From Sphingomonas colocasiae (lineage in GTDB: Bacteria > Pseudomonadota > Alphaproteobacteria > Sphingomonadales > Sphingomonadaceae), in NCBI RefSeq assembly GCF_019880585.1, contig NZ_JAINVV010000011.1, positions 1 through 64,000 on the forward strand: a DNA stretch of 64,000 nucleotides. The letters are read 5' to 3'. Numbering within the stretch: position 1 is the first letter of the stretch; each line of letters begins with the position of its first letter. This document shows, in pieces, positions 16,503 through 26,225 of this stretch. Both the position numbers and the translations under genes were made by a program. Under the pieces are notes generated by a model. The model was not told the DNA's origin. It saw only the letters and a list, made by a program, of their open reading frames with translations, and did no database searches.

Positions 16503-18650
16503 TCAGAATTTGACGGCGAACGTGGCGCCCGCCTCCAGCGGACGGCCGAACCAGACGACGCTGAGATCGGCGGCGCCCGCTGTCTGGCCGAACACATTGT
16601 AGCGCTTGTCGGTCAGGTTCTTGCCCCAGAGCGAAACCGTCCAGGGCTGGCCGGCGGGCTCGAAGGCGATGCGCGCATTGACCAGCGCGTAGCGGGGTTG
16701 CCACGATCTCTTGTCGGGATTGAACTGCGGATAGGCGCCCGTGCGGAAATTGACGTCGCCGCCCAGCGTGATCCGGCCGCCGCTCGCCAGTTCGTGCGCA
16801 TATTTCAGCCCGGTATCGACGATGAACCTGGGCGCGTTGGGCAGCGCGGTATCGCCGAACGTGAAGCCGGCGACCGGCGAGATCTCCGAATGCAGCCAGG
16901 ATCCGTTGACGAACAGTTCGACGCCCGGCGCCGGCACCGCCGTCACCTCGATCTCCCCGCCATAGATCTTGGCCCTGGCGGCATTGGCGTTGCGATAGAC
17001 ATAGACGCCGTCCACCTGATTGGTGGCGCCGATCTGGATATCGCTATAGTCGGTGTAGAAGGCGGCGGCATTGACGCGCAGCCGCCGGTCGAACGCGTCC
17101 AGCTTCATGCCCGCTTCGTACGCCGTCGATTTCTCGGGCCGTGTCGGGATCAGGTCCGTCGCGGAAAAGGGCAACGCGTTGATCGCGCCGCTGCGGAACC
17201 CCTTGCTGAACGACGCATAGGTCATGAAGCGCGGCGACCACTGATATTTGATGTTCGCCATCGGCGTCACCGGCTGATAGCTGAACCGCACCCGCGTCTG
17301 CGGCACCAGCACCGCGCCGCCCATGATCGTCGTCACATCCTCGGTCTTGCGCTCATAGGTCCAGCGCACGCCGCCGGTCAGGCTCAGCCGGTCGTCCACA
17401 TTATAGGTCAACTGGCCATAGGCGCCGAAATTCTCGGCGGTGACGTCCAGCGGGATCGACAATTCCATGCCCTGCACCCAGGCGAACTCGCCATTGTGCG
17501 CCGATTCCTTGAAATAATAGAGGCCGAGCGTGTATTTCAGCCGATCGTCGAGCAAGGTTCCCGTCGCCTGCAGTTCCTGGCTCAGCTGCCATTGCCGCTG
17601 GTCGGTCTGCTGCGCCAGATAGGGCAGCGGAATGCCGCCATAATCCTGGCCGGACACGCCATGCTGCCAGCGATAGGCGGTGATCGACTTCAGCGTCACA
17701 TCCTCCCCCTGATAGCGCATCGTCACCGATCCGCCCAATGTGTCGACATCGTCGTCGGGCTTGATGAACAACCGGGAATCATAGCCCTTCACCAGCCAGC
17801 CCGGATCGATCGGCAGGTCGGGCGTGGCGGTGTAGCCGACCAGCCCCTGCGGCGGCGAATTGCCGCGCTGGCGCGTCCCGTCGGCGGAGATCAGCATGTC
17901 GAAGCGGTCGGTCGGCTGCCAGAGCAGCTGGAAACGCCCGCCGATGATACGGGCACGCCCCATCGAATAGGTCTTGCCGTCCGCGCCCAGATTCTTGCCC
18001 CAGCCGTCGCGGACATTGCCCATCAGCGTGAAGCGCGCGGCCAGCCTGTCGTCGACGATCGGCGTGTTGACGGTCAGGTGCCCGAGCGCCCGGTCGATCG
18101 TGCCGACGGTCAGGTCCGCATGGCCCTCGAAATCGAAGACGGGCCGGTTCGTCGTCACCGCCACCGCGCCGCCGATCGTGTTGCGCCCGAACAGCGTGCC
18201 CTGCGGCCCCTTCAGCACGTCGATCTGCGCGATGTCGCCCAGGCCGAAATTCGCGCCCATCGAACGCGCCATATAGACGTCGTCCAGATAGACGCCCACC
18301 GCGGGATCGGCGGTGAAATGCGCGATATGCTGGCCGATGCCGCGAATATAGAAGCTCGCGGTGGTCGAGGATCCGCCGCCGGCGGAGCTGAAGTTCAGGT
18401 TCGGCGTATATTGGGCGATGTCGCCGACGCTGAACACCTGCCGCTCCTGCAGTTTCTCCGCCGAGAAAGCGGTGATCGCGATCGGCACCTGCTGCATATT
18501 CTCGGACCGCTTCTGCGCGGTGACCACGATCTCCTCCAGTTGCGACGCCTCCTCGCCGCCGGCCGTCGCCGCTGCCTGCTGCCCATGGGCCTGGGTCGTG
18601 CACAGCAGCGACAGGCCAACGGTCATCATCATCTGCTCGCGGAGCTTCAT
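16503..18650 (-). CDS. TonB-dependent outer-membrane receptor
   Basis: This 715-residue receptor has a signal peptide (MKLREQMMMTVGLSLL, cleaved near AHGQ), the sphingomonad-type TonB-box stretch EEIVVTAQKRSEN, a plug with IDVLKGPQGTLFGRNTIGGA, and a barrel ending ATFAVKF. The start at 18650 has AAAGGGA upstream; the reading frame extends further but that N-terminus would hide the signal peptide. It is divergent from the MalT-like regulator gene and followed by the racemase and dehydratase genes, so it probably imports the compound they degrade. Confidence 0.93.
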   Translation of the reverse strand: MKLREQMMMTVGLSLLCTTQAHGQQAAATAGGEEASQLEEIVVTAQKRSENMQQVPIAITAFSAEKLQERQVFSVGDIAQYTPNLNFSSAGGGSSTTASFYIRGIGQHIAHFTADPAVGVYLDDVYMARSMGANFGLGDIAQIDVLKGPQGTLFGRNTIGGAVAVTTNRPVFDFEGHADLTVGTIDRALGHLTVNTPIVDDRLAARFTLMGNVRDGWGKNLGADGKTYSMGRARIIGGRFQLLWQPTDRFDMLISADGTRQRGNSPPQGLVGYTATPDLPIDPGWLVKGYDSRLFIKPDDDVDTLGGSVTMRYQGEDVTLKSITAYRWQHGVSGQDYGGIPLPYLAQQTDQRQWQLSQELQATGTLLDDRLKYTLGLYYFKESAHNGEFAWVQGMELSIPLDVTAENFGAYGQLTYNVDDRLSLTGGVRWTYERKTEDVTTIMGGAVLVPQTRVRFSYQPVTPMANIKYQWSPRFMTYASFSKGFRSGAINALPFSATDLIPTRPEKSTAYEAGMKLDAFDRRLRVNAAAFYTDYSDIQIGATNQVDGVYVYRNANAARAKIYGGEIEVTAVPAPGVELFVNGSWLHSEISPVAGFTFGDTALPNAPRFIVDTGLKYAHELASGGRITLGGDVNFRTGAYPQFNPDKRSWQPRYALVNARIAFEPAGQPWTVSLWGKNLTDKRYNVFGQTAGAADLSVVWFGRPLEAGATFAVKF

Positions 18651-18747
18651 CACGCGGTTTCCCTTTCTCGTTGCACGCGGTTCGCGCCGCGTTCTCCCTG
18701 TCCTGGCCGCGAATCCTATCGGCAACTAGCCAGCCGCACAGGCAGGT

Positions 18748-18782
18748 TGAAGAGTAGAGAGCGGGCAGCCGTGGAGTAGCGG
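18748..18782. promoter_or_regulatory. GAGTAG direct-repeat site, copy 1
   Basis: TGAAGAGTAG (18748-18757) and GTAGCGG (18776-18782) bracket a 22-bp-period direct repeat of GAGTAG. The same pair of motifs occurs at 23470-23494 with exactly 10 bp less between them. The site lies ~98 bp upstream of the receptor start and within the receptor/LuxR divergent gap. It may bind the adjacent MalT-like activator. Confidence 0.45.
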
Positions 18783-18940
18783 GCGGGCGGATGCGGTGAG
18801 CGATCCGGCCCGGCCGCCGCGAAGAAGGGTGGCCCGCCCCGATCGAGTTGCCGTGCGACCCGTTTATGCTAGTCCTTCCGCACCCGGCCCTGTCGGCCGG
18901 GCGGAGCGGAGGCGATTTGGGCGCGACGGCCGAATGGACG

Positions 18941-21610
18941 ATGAATGCGCGGCACGCGCCGCCGCCGCCATTGCAGGATGCGGTGCGGCGCGCGGCGCTG
19001 CTCGCCGCCGTCCAGGCCGAACGCCACCGCCCGCTGCTGCTGCTGCAGGCGCCCGCCGGCTTCGGAAAGACCATTTTCCTCGCGCAATGGCACGACGAGA
19101 TCCGCGCATCCGGCGCGCTCGCCGCCTGGGTCAGCCTGGAAGCGGGCGACGGGAACGGCGACGCGCTGGTCGCGGCGCTCGCGCTCGCGCTCGTCAATGC
19201 CGGCATCCTCGACGCGGCGGGCACCCTGCTGCCCGCGCCCGATCGCGCCGCCATGGCCGCGCTCGATGCGCTGGCCGGGCGGATCCAGTCGGTCCGGCGC
19301 GAAACCTGGCTGGTGATCGACAATTGGGATCTCGCCCAATCGGACGAGGCGACCGGACTGCTTGCCGCGCTGCTGCGCCGCCTGCCGCCCAACTGGCATG
19401 TCGCGCTGGCCGGGCGCGCGCCGCCGCGGCTGCCGCTGGCCGCCCTTCGCGCCGGCGGCCGCCTGATCGAGATCGGCGCGGACGCGCTCCGCCTCGACGA
19501 TGCGGAGGCCCTGGCGCTGCTCGCCTCGGCCGGCTGCGCGCCGGCTGCCGGAGAAGCCATCATCAACGCCACGCGGGGCTGGCCGATCGCGGTCAAGCTC
19601 GCCGGACTCGGCGGCGGCGCGGGCACGGCGGCCCCGCTCGCCGCGATCGAGGGCATGGGCGATTATCTGGAGGAGGAGGTGTTCGCCGCGCTCGATGCGC
19701 CGATGCGGAATTTCCTGCTGGAAATCTCGATCTGCCGCCAGTTCAGCCGCGAAATGGCCGCGTTCATCCGCGACACCCCCGATACCGCCGCGATGATCGA
19801 CGCGCTGAAGCCGCTGCGCGGCATCGTCGATACCGCCGGCGACGGGCTATGCCTGCATCCGCTGATGGCCGTTTTCCTGGCGGACCGCCGCCACCGGATC
19901 GATGCGGAGCGGCTGCGCCAGCTCCATCGCCGCGCCGCCGACTGGTTCGAAAGCCGGGGCCAGTTCGACGAAGCGGTGGGCCATGCGCTGGCAGGCGGCG
20001 ACCAGGCCCGTTCGGTCCGTCTGGTCGAAAGCGCCAATTGCCTGGATCTCTGCATCCGGACGGGGGCACCCGCGGTCCATTCGCTGCTCGAGAAACTGCC
20101 CGAGAATATCGTGCGCGAACGCCCGAGGCTGCGCGCCGCCTGGGCGGCGATGAACCTCAAGCGCGGCAGCATCGCGGAGGCGCGTTCGCTCACATCCGAA
20201 TTGCGGCGCGGCCTGGCGGCCAAGGACGACGATGCGCTGGAACGCGACATCTTCATCCTCGAGAATCTCTCGCTCTGCTTCATCGACACCAGCCCCTCGG
20301 CCGACGAGATCGCGGCCTATCGCCGCGAAATGGACAATGCCGGCGCCGAGGAATGGTGGATCGATGCGCTGCGCTGCAATGTCTATGGCCGGCTGGAGAT
20401 GCGCGCCGGCCATCTGAAGGAAGCCCATGCCGCGCTGGAACGCGCCTTTGCGATCCTGGAGGGCGGCGGATCGGCGCATGGCTGCTTCTTCATGTCGATC
20501 CACATCGCCTTCTGCAATCTGTTCCTCGGCCGGCTGACGGTCGCGGAGGACTGGCTCAGGCGCGCGCGGACGGTGCTGGCGCGCGATCTGGACGGCGACG
20601 CCATCTATGCCTGCATCGCCAGTTCGGCGGAATCGCTGCTTCACTACGAAGCCAACGACCTGGCGGAGGCCGGCCGCCTCGCCCAGATCGCGCTCGCCGG
20701 ACTGGAACAGGCGGAGGGATGCTTCGAGCAATATCTGGTCTCGGTCTATGTCGGCGCGTCCTGCGCCTTCGCGCTTTCGGGGCTGGATGCCGCGATGGAA
20801 GTCCTCGGCCGTGGCCGCAAGCTGGCGCTGTTCCACGGGCTGGACGTGATGGACCGGGTCCTTGTGGGCATGACGGCGGGTTTCCACGCCCGCGCCGGCC
20901 AATGGGATGCCGATGCGGTGGCACGGTTCGGCAACGGCGAACGGCCGGACTGCGCCTGGCTGGAGGCCGATATCACCGCCCCCGTCCACGGCCTGATCGC
21001 CCGGCACGAGGGGCGGCCGGACGATGCCCGCCGCCATGCCATGGCCGCGATCGAGCGCAGCCGGGCGGGCGGGCGGATCGCCGCGGAGGTCCGCGCGCAC
21101 CTCTCGATGGCGCGGATCGCGGCCGACGAGGGCGAGGGCGCCGCCGCGCGCGACGCGCTCAGCCGCGCCGTCGTGCTGGCATCGCCGGAATCGCTGTTCC
21201 AGCCCTTTTTCGAAATGGACGATCATCTGCTGCCGCTGCTGCGCGACCTGTCGAAAAGCGCGCCCGCGCGCATGCCGCCCTTCGCCGCCAGCTTCCTGTC
21301 GAACCTGGTCCTGCGCATGGTGGCGACGCGCAAGGCGCGCGACCATGGCGAAACCCTCACATCGCGCGAACGCGAGATATTGGCGCATCTCGCCGACGGC
21401 GTCTCACGCAAGGAAATCACGTCGAACAAGGAAATCGCGCGCGCGCTCGATCTCACCGAGAATGCGGTGAAATTCCATCTGAAGAATGTGTTCCGCAAGC
21501 TCGACGTGAAGAATCGCGACATGGCGGCGGCGGTGGCCCGGCTGCTGGAGACCAACGCGCCCGATCCGGCCGGGCACAACCATGGCGCGCCCTGGCCGAC
21601 GCATCACTGA
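18941..21610 (+). CDS. MalT-like LuxR-family transcriptional activator
   Basis: This ~889-residue signal-transduction ATPase has a Walker A loop (APAGFGKT, residues 37-44), a Walker B-like WLVIDNWD, a winged-helix and TPR-like middle region, and a C-terminal LuxR helix-turn-helix (TSREREILAHLADG and ENAVKFHLKNVFRKLDV). In MalT, inducer and ATP promote oligomerisation on direct-repeat DNA sites. The start is uncertain: an in-frame ATG at 18848 and a TTG at 18917 behind GGAGG are alternatives. An unusual feature is a short insert (SRKEITSNKEIARA) in the HTH. It is divergent from the receptor and probably controls the island. Confidence 0.88.
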   Translation: MNARHAPPPPLQDAVRRAALLAAVQAERHRPLLLLQAPAGFGKTIFLAQWHDEIRASGALAAWVSLEAGDGNGDALVAALALALVNAGILDAAGTLLPAPDRAAMAALDALAGRIQSVRRETWLVIDNWDLAQSDEATGLLAALLRRLPPNWHVALAGRAPPRLPLAALRAGGRLIEIGADALRLDDAEALALLASAGCAPAAGEAIINATRGWPIAVKLAGLGGGAGTAAPLAAIEGMGDYLEEEVFAALDAPMRNFLLEISICRQFSREMAAFIRDTPDTAAMIDALKPLRGIVDTAGDGLCLHPLMAVFLADRRHRIDAERLRQLHRRAADWFESRGQFDEAVGHALAGGDQARSVRLVESANCLDLCIRTGAPAVHSLLEKLPENIVRERPRLRAAWAAMNLKRGSIAEARSLTSELRRGLAAKDDDALERDIFILENLSLCFIDTSPSADEIAAYRREMDNAGAEEWWIDALRCNVYGRLEMRAGHLKEAHAALERAFAILEGGGSAHGCFFMSIHIAFCNLFLGRLTVAEDWLRRARTVLARDLDGDAIYACIASSAESLLHYEANDLAEAGRLAQIALAGLEQAEGCFEQYLVSVYVGASCAFALSGLDAAMEVLGRGRKLALFHGLDVMDRVLVGMTAGFHARAGQWDADAVARFGNGERPDCAWLEADITAPVHGLIARHEGRPDDARRHAMAAIERSRAGGRIAAEVRAHLSMARIAADEGEGAAARDALSRAVVLASPESLFQPFFEMDDHLLPLLRDLSKSAPARMPPFAASFLSNLVLRMVATRKARDHGETLTSREREILAHLADGVSRKEITSNKEIARALDLTENAVKFHLKNVFRKLDVKNRDMAAAVARLLETNAPDPAGHNHGAPWPTHH

Positions 21611-21719
21611 TCGGGGCCTGCCCGGAAGAGGCCCTTCGCCTGTTTCCAGAACAGGCTCTCATGCGCGATCCCGACGATGCTGACGCATCCTCGATCGGTT
21701 CGCTCGGGCGCCGCGCAGG

Positions 21720-21766
21720 CTGATACCGGGGGCCGACGAGGCAGGCTCATCGAGGCCCGGTATCAG
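21720..21766. terminator. Hairpin between convergent LuxR and HyuA genes
   Basis: CTGATACCGGG (21720-21730) pairs perfectly with CCCGGTATCAG (21756-21766). The right arm covers the HyuA stop codon. It lies 110 bp after the LuxR stop; that gap holds no supported gene. Confidence 0.6.
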
Positions 21767-23358
21767 GCGGGCTGAGGCGCCCGCGCATCGCTCTGGGCCA
21801 CGGCCGGCTCCGCCAGCGATCCCACCGCCTTGATCCGCAGCCGCACGACGCCGCCGGGCATGTAGCCGATCGGCACTTCCTCGATATCGACGATGCGCAC
21901 GGTCGCGGGATCCGCGCCAGACGCCACGGCCTCGGCGCAGGCCCGGTCGCGCGCGCGATCCAGCACCGCCTGCCGCCCGTCCCCTTCATAGGAGAAATAG
22001 CCGTCCACCTCTCCGCTGACCTCCGCGATCGCGGCGCCCACGGCATTCGCGACGTCGTAATTGGGCGGGCGGCGCACATCGGGCGTGCCGTTCAGCGCGC
22101 GCGAGATCAGGATGCTGCCGCCGCCGACCAGGATGACGGGAATGTCGCGCCGGTTGGTGCGCATCCGGTCGATCGCGGTTTCCGCCTGGCGGTGAAGATC
22201 GTCGAGCGCGCGTTCGACCAGGCCGGCCGGCAGCCCGGCCAGGCGCGACGCATCGCCGATATCCGCAGCCCCCGCCGCGACCGCGATATCGGTTGCTGTC
22301 AGCACGTCGCCGCCGAAGACGAGCGCCCGGCTGGAAAGCTCGAACCCCACCGATCGCGGCCCGACCATGCGGGCGCCGGCGGATGCGCCGCGATCGACGA
22401 TGCTGCCGCCGCCCACCCCCACCGAAACCAGATCGGGCATGCGGAAATTGGTGCGCACCCCGCCGATATCGACCGCGACCGCCGATTCACGCGGAAATCC
22501 GCCGACCAGGCAGCCGACATCGGTGGTCGTGCCGCCGATGTCGACGATGATCGCATCCGCAACGCCCGACAGAAAGGCCGCGCCGCGCATCGAATTGGTC
22601 GGTCCCGACGCAAAGGTAAGCACGGGCCGCGCCTCGACATCGTCGGCGCTCATCAGCGTGCCGTCATTCTGGCTGATATAGAATGGGCAGCCCAGGCCGA
22701 TCCGCGCGATCGCCTTGCGGAAGGATCCGACGACGCGTTCGGCCAATGCCGCCAGGCTGGCATTCATCGCCGCCGCATTTTCCCGGTCGATCAGCCCGAT
22801 CCGGCCGAATGCGGACGATAGCGAAACGCGCGCCTCCGGCATCTCGCCGCGCACGATTTCGGCCGCGCGCACTTCCATCGCGGCATTGACCGGCGCGAAA
22901 CAGCAGGAGATCGCGACCGCGCCGATCCCCGCGCGGCGGAAGGCGCGGGCCGCCTCCGCCACCGCGCGTTCGTCCAGCGTGCCGATCTCGCTGCCGTCGA
23001 ATTCGTAACCGCCGCCGACGATCGCGGTCTGCCGGCCGACCACCGCGATCAGATCCTCGGGCCAGTCGTAGAGCGGCGGGATCGCCGTGGTCGCGGGCGC
23101 GCCGATCCGGATCACGCCGATGCGCGAAAGGCTGCGGCGTTCGATGAATGCGTTGGTGAACTGTGTCGTCCCGATCATCAGCGCCGACACCGCCTCCACC
23201 GGCACGTCGCCGATACGCAGCAGTTCTGCGATCGCGCGGCACACGCCCTGCTCGACATCGGCGGTGGTCGCGGTCTTGCAGCTGGCGATCATCCCGCCGT
23301 GCCGGAGCAGCACCGCATCGGTATTCGTGCCGCCAACGTCGATGCCGATCTTGAACAA
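21763..23358 (-). CDS. Hydantoinase/oxoprolinase family protein (HyuA-like, short form)
   Basis: This 531-residue protein carries the actin-like ATPase fold of HyuA/5-oxoprolinase. The N-terminal phosphate loop is IGIDVGGTNTDAV, and a second one is VDIGGTTTDVG near residue 265; a glycine-rich VGVGGGSIVDRG follows. The family opens cyclic amides (hydantoin, 5-oxoproline) with ATP. It is shorter than classical HyuA (~690 residues), like the short form often found beside DUF917 genes. The start is a TTG at 23358 with AGGAGA 6 nt upstream. No hyuB gene is in the window, so it may work with DUF917 instead. Confidence 0.88.
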   Translation of the reverse strand: MFKIGIDVGGTNTDAVLLRHGGMIASCKTATTADVEQGVCRAIAELLRIGDVPVEAVSALMIGTTQFTNAFIERRSLSRIGVIRIGAPATTAIPPLYDWPEDLIAVVGRQTAIVGGGYEFDGSEIGTLDERAVAEAARAFRRAGIGAVAISCCFAPVNAAMEVRAAEIVRGEMPEARVSLSSAFGRIGLIDRENAAAMNASLAALAERVVGSFRKAIARIGLGCPFYISQNDGTLMSADDVEARPVLTFASGPTNSMRGAAFLSGVADAIIVDIGGTTTDVGCLVGGFPRESAVAVDIGGVRTNFRMPDLVSVGVGGGSIVDRGASAGARMVGPRSVGFELSSRALVFGGDVLTATDIAVAAGAADIGDASRLAGLPAGLVERALDDLHRQAETAIDRMRTNRRDIPVILVGGGSILISRALNGTPDVRRPPNYDVANAVGAAIAEVSGEVDGYFSYEGDGRQAVLDRARDRACAEAVASGADPATVRIVDIEEVPIGYMPGGVVRLRIKAVGSLAEPAVAQSDARAPQPA

Positions 23359-23469
23359 GCGATTTCTCCTGGCGCCCCTGCGCCGCACATGGTTGCGTGA
23401 ACTGACGCGCCGATCTTTAAGGCGGCCGCATCCGGCGCCAACGCCCGCGCCGGGGTGTCTCCGGCGGCA

Positions 23470-23494
23470 TGAAGAGTAGGAACGGGGGTAGCGG
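23470..23494. promoter_or_regulatory. GAGTAG direct-repeat site, copy 2
   Basis: TGAAGAGTAG (23470-23479) and GTAGCGG (23488-23494) repeat the motif pair seen at 18748-18782. The site is 112 bp upstream of the HyuA start, within the 316-bp HyuA/permease divergent gap (23359-23674). Nothing else in that gap could be assigned. Confidence 0.45.
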
Positions 23495-23674
23495 CGGGGC
23501 GTCGCCCCCGATCTCGCGGGATTCCGGCGATGCGCCCCCGCCGCCTGCCCGGCCGCCGCCGGCACCTCCCCCGCGCCCTACCCTTTTTCGCACCGCCTGT
23601 GCTCGCCGCCATGATTGGCATTTCCCCCGCCGGGCATATCGGAGGATGACGGCAAACATGACGAGGGCGCACCA

Positions 23675-25000
23675 ATGACAGGCAGCATGGCGGACGCGGC
23701 GATCCACGAAGCGCCTCCCGGCGAAAACGGGGGCGATCGCGAATTCGCGCTGTCGGCGGTTCCCGCCGCGGCGACCGCGCCGTCCTACAAGATCGGCGTC
23801 GTCCTGCTGGGCGCGAACATCTCGCTGCCCACATTGGTGATGGGCGGCGAACTGGGCGTGAAGCTGGGCTTCGACGCGACGGTGACCGCCTGTATCTGGG
23901 CGGGCATGATCCTGGCGCTGCTGGCGGGCACCTGCGCCTATGTCGGCGCGCGATCGCGGCTCACCACCTATGTCATGATCATCCGCGCCTTCGGGCAACG
24001 CGGCGGAGAGATCATCAACCTGCTGCTCGCCATGTCGGCGATCGGCTGGTTCGGCGTCGTCGTCGTGCTGTTCGCCGAAACCATGATCCGGATGACCCAG
24101 GCATCGGCGCTCTTCGCCAGTCCGTCGCTCTGGGTGATCTCGGGCAGCATATTGATGGCCTACACCACCATCGTCGGCTTTCGCGCGCTCGATATCCTGT
24201 CGAACATCATGCTTCCGCTGAAGCTGGGCCTGATCGTCTGGGCGCTGGCGGTCGCGATCCGCACATACGGCACCGGCTTCACCGAACCGATGGCGGGCGC
24301 AGTGCTGATGGACGAGAAGACCGCCGTCTCCTTCATCGTCGGCGGCTGGGTGGTCGGCGCGATCATCGCCCCCGATTTCTCGCGGTTCGCGCGCAGCCCG
24401 GTGGGCGTGGGCCTCGCCTGCGCCTTCGCGCTGGGCGTCGGCTATCCGCTCGTCCTGCTCGGATCCTCGGTGCCCGCGATCCTGACGGGGGAAAAGGACA
24501 TGCTGATGACGATGGGCGCGCTCGGCATGGGCTTCGCCGCGCTGTCGATCATCATGCTGGCATCGTGGACCAACGGCGCCACCAATCTCTATTGCGCATC
24601 GCTGATGCTCTCCACCGTGTTCCGGCGGTTCAGCCGCAAGGCGCTCGTCTGGCTCTCCTGCGTGCTCGGCCTCGTGCTCGGGCTTGCCGGCATCACCGAT
24701 CAGATCGTGCCCTATCTGGTGCTGCTGAGCGCGGTCGTGCCGCCGATCGCCGGCGTCTACCTGCCGCGCTTCTTTCTCGACCAGCATCCCGGAGACGCGC
24801 CGCTGGCCGATGCGGACTGGCAGCCCGGCGCCATCGCCGCGCTGCTGCTGGGCATCGCCGCCGCCGCGATCGGCCATTTCCATGGCGGCTGGCTGACCGG
24901 GCTGGTCGCGATCGATTCGCTGCTGGTGAGCAGCCTCAGCTATCTCGCCTTCGAATGGATCCGCCGCGCCGCCGCGCGCCGCGCCACGGCGCGGGCCTGA
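23675..25000 (+). CDS. NCS1 family nucleobase/hydantoin-type permease
   Basis: This 441-residue inner-membrane transporter has about 12 hydrophobic segments after a ~35-residue polar N-terminus. It matches the CodB branch of the NCS1 family (purines, cytosine, allantoin, hydantoin), for example in GVVLLGANISLPTLVMGGEL and the ASWTNGATNLYCASLM segment. It probably brings the cyclic substrate across the inner membrane after TonB-dependent uptake. The ATG at 23675 has GAGGG upstream; an ATG at 23615 is open in frame. It precedes the DUF917 gene by 63 bp in a four-gene run. Confidence 0.87.
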   Translation: MTGSMADAAIHEAPPGENGGDREFALSAVPAAATAPSYKIGVVLLGANISLPTLVMGGELGVKLGFDATVTACIWAGMILALLAGTCAYVGARSRLTTYVMIIRAFGQRGGEIINLLLAMSAIGWFGVVVVLFAETMIRMTQASALFASPSLWVISGSILMAYTTIVGFRALDILSNIMLPLKLGLIVWALAVAIRTYGTGFTEPMAGAVLMDEKTAVSFIVGGWVVGAIIAPDFSRFARSPVGVGLACAFALGVGYPLVLLGSSVPAILTGEKDMLMTMGALGMGFAALSIIMLASWTNGATNLYCASLMLSTVFRRFSRKALVWLSCVLGLVLGLAGITDQIVPYLVLLSAVVPPIAGVYLPRFFLDQHPGDAPLADADWQPGAIAALLLGIAAAAIGHFHGGWLTGLVAIDSLLVSSLSYLAFEWIRRAAARRATARA

Positions 25001-25063
25001 TCGTCGGGCCCGGCCATTCGCGCCGGCCCCATATCCCGATATTTCAAGAGACTGGAGACCGGA

Positions 25064-26185
25064 ATGAACATCGAGCTTGAGGATCTGGACGCGCTGAGCA
25101 TCGGCGCGGCCATTCTGGGTACGGGCGGCGGCGGCGATCCCTATATCGGGCGGCTCGCGCTCCAGAACCTGATCGAACGAACGGGGCCGCCCAGCGTGAT
25201 CGAACTCGACGATCTTGCCGACGATGCCTTTGTGATCACCGTCGGCATGTCCGGATCGCCATCGGTCATGCTCGAAAAACTGGTCGATCACAGCTTCGGG
25301 GACGCGGCGCTGCGGCGGTTCGAGCGGCTGGTGGGCCGCCGCGCCGATGCCGTGATGCCCGTGGAGATCGGCGGGCTCAATTCGCTGATCCCGCTGATGA
25401 CATCGTGCCTCACCCGCCTGCCCGTGATCAACGGGGACGGCATGGGCCGTGCCTTCCCGACGCTCGATCGCACCAGCTTCGGCATTGCCGGCATTTCCGC
25501 CTTTCCCGTCGTCACCGTCAACGAACGCGCCGAGGTGGCGATCGTCGAGGCGAGCAGCCATGAACGCGGCGAACGGATCGCCCGCAGCGCGCTCGTCGCG
25601 ATGGGCGCGTCCGGAAGCTGCGCCTTTTATCCGATGACGGGGCGAGAGGCGAAGCAGACCGCGGTCAAGGGCACATTGTCGCTCGCCCTCGCGCTCGGCC
25701 GCGCGGTGGAGGCATCGCGCGCCGTCAAGGCAGATCCGTTCGAAGCGATCCTCGGCGTCGCCGCCGCCGCCAGCCCGCCGATCGAGGGGCGGTTGCTGTT
25801 CCAGGGCAAGATCAGCGATATCAGCCGCCAGACGGTGGGCGGCTACAATATCGGCTCGGGCATTCTCTCGCCGGTCGACGGGGGAGAGGAAGCAAGCTTC
25901 TCCTTCCAGAACGAATTCACGCATATCCGCCAGGGGGAGCGGCTTCTCGCCGTCGTGCCCGATCTCATCAGTTTTCTCGACAGCGAGACGGCGCAGCCCA
26001 TCACCTGCGAAACCATCCGCTACGGCCAGCGCGTCACTGTCATGGGTTTCTCCGCCGCGCCGCATTTCCGCACGCCCGACGGGCTGGCGGTGACCGGCCC
26101 CGCCTCTTTCGGCCTGGCCGACGATTATGTGCCGATCGAAACGCTCAATCCCCCGGTGGCCGGGCACGCGGCGGCCCCGGCATGA
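25064..26185 (+). CDS. DUF917 family protein (S-methyl-thiohydantoin desulfurase family)
   Basis: This 373-residue protein matches the DUF917 family: the N-terminus has LSIGAAILGTGGGGDPYIG, the middle INGDGMGRAFPTLDRTSFG, and the C-terminal part a beta-rich domain with DLISFLDSETAQPITCE. The Pfam family has been renamed after a thiohydantoin desulfurase of ergothioneine breakdown, but most members are uncharacterised and commonly sit beside HyuA-type genes. GGAG lies 7 nt before the ATG. Here it follows an NCS1 permease, supporting a role on a hydantoin-like ring. Confidence 0.85.
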   Translation: MNIELEDLDALSIGAAILGTGGGGDPYIGRLALQNLIERTGPPSVIELDDLADDAFVITVGMSGSPSVMLEKLVDHSFGDAALRRFERLVGRRADAVMPVEIGGLNSLIPLMTSCLTRLPVINGDGMGRAFPTLDRTSFGIAGISAFPVVTVNERAEVAIVEASSHERGERIARSALVAMGASGSCAFYPMTGREAKQTAVKGTLSLALALGRAVEASRAVKADPFEAILGVAAAASPPIEGRLLFQGKISDISRQTVGGYNIGSGILSPVDGGEEASFSFQNEFTHIRQGERLLAVVPDLISFLDSETAQPITCETIRYGQRVTVMGFSAAPHFRTPDGLAVTGPASFGLADDYVPIETLNPPVAGHAAAPA

Positions 26186-26225
26186 CGCGCATTGCGCGAT
26201 CGCCCGCGCGGCGCCAGTCAGGGCC

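Noticed and set aside
18796-21723. A 975-codon frame on the + strand overlapping the LuxR gene
   Set aside because: It is a shadow in a different frame, rich in Arg and Ala, with no motif, while the LuxR frame has Walker A and HTH motifs.
23616-23632. A TTGGCAT stretch followed by CCGC, like a sigma-54 promoter before the permease
   Set aside because: The -12 GC element (TTGC) is not present at the needed spacing, and no sigma-54 activator is nearby.
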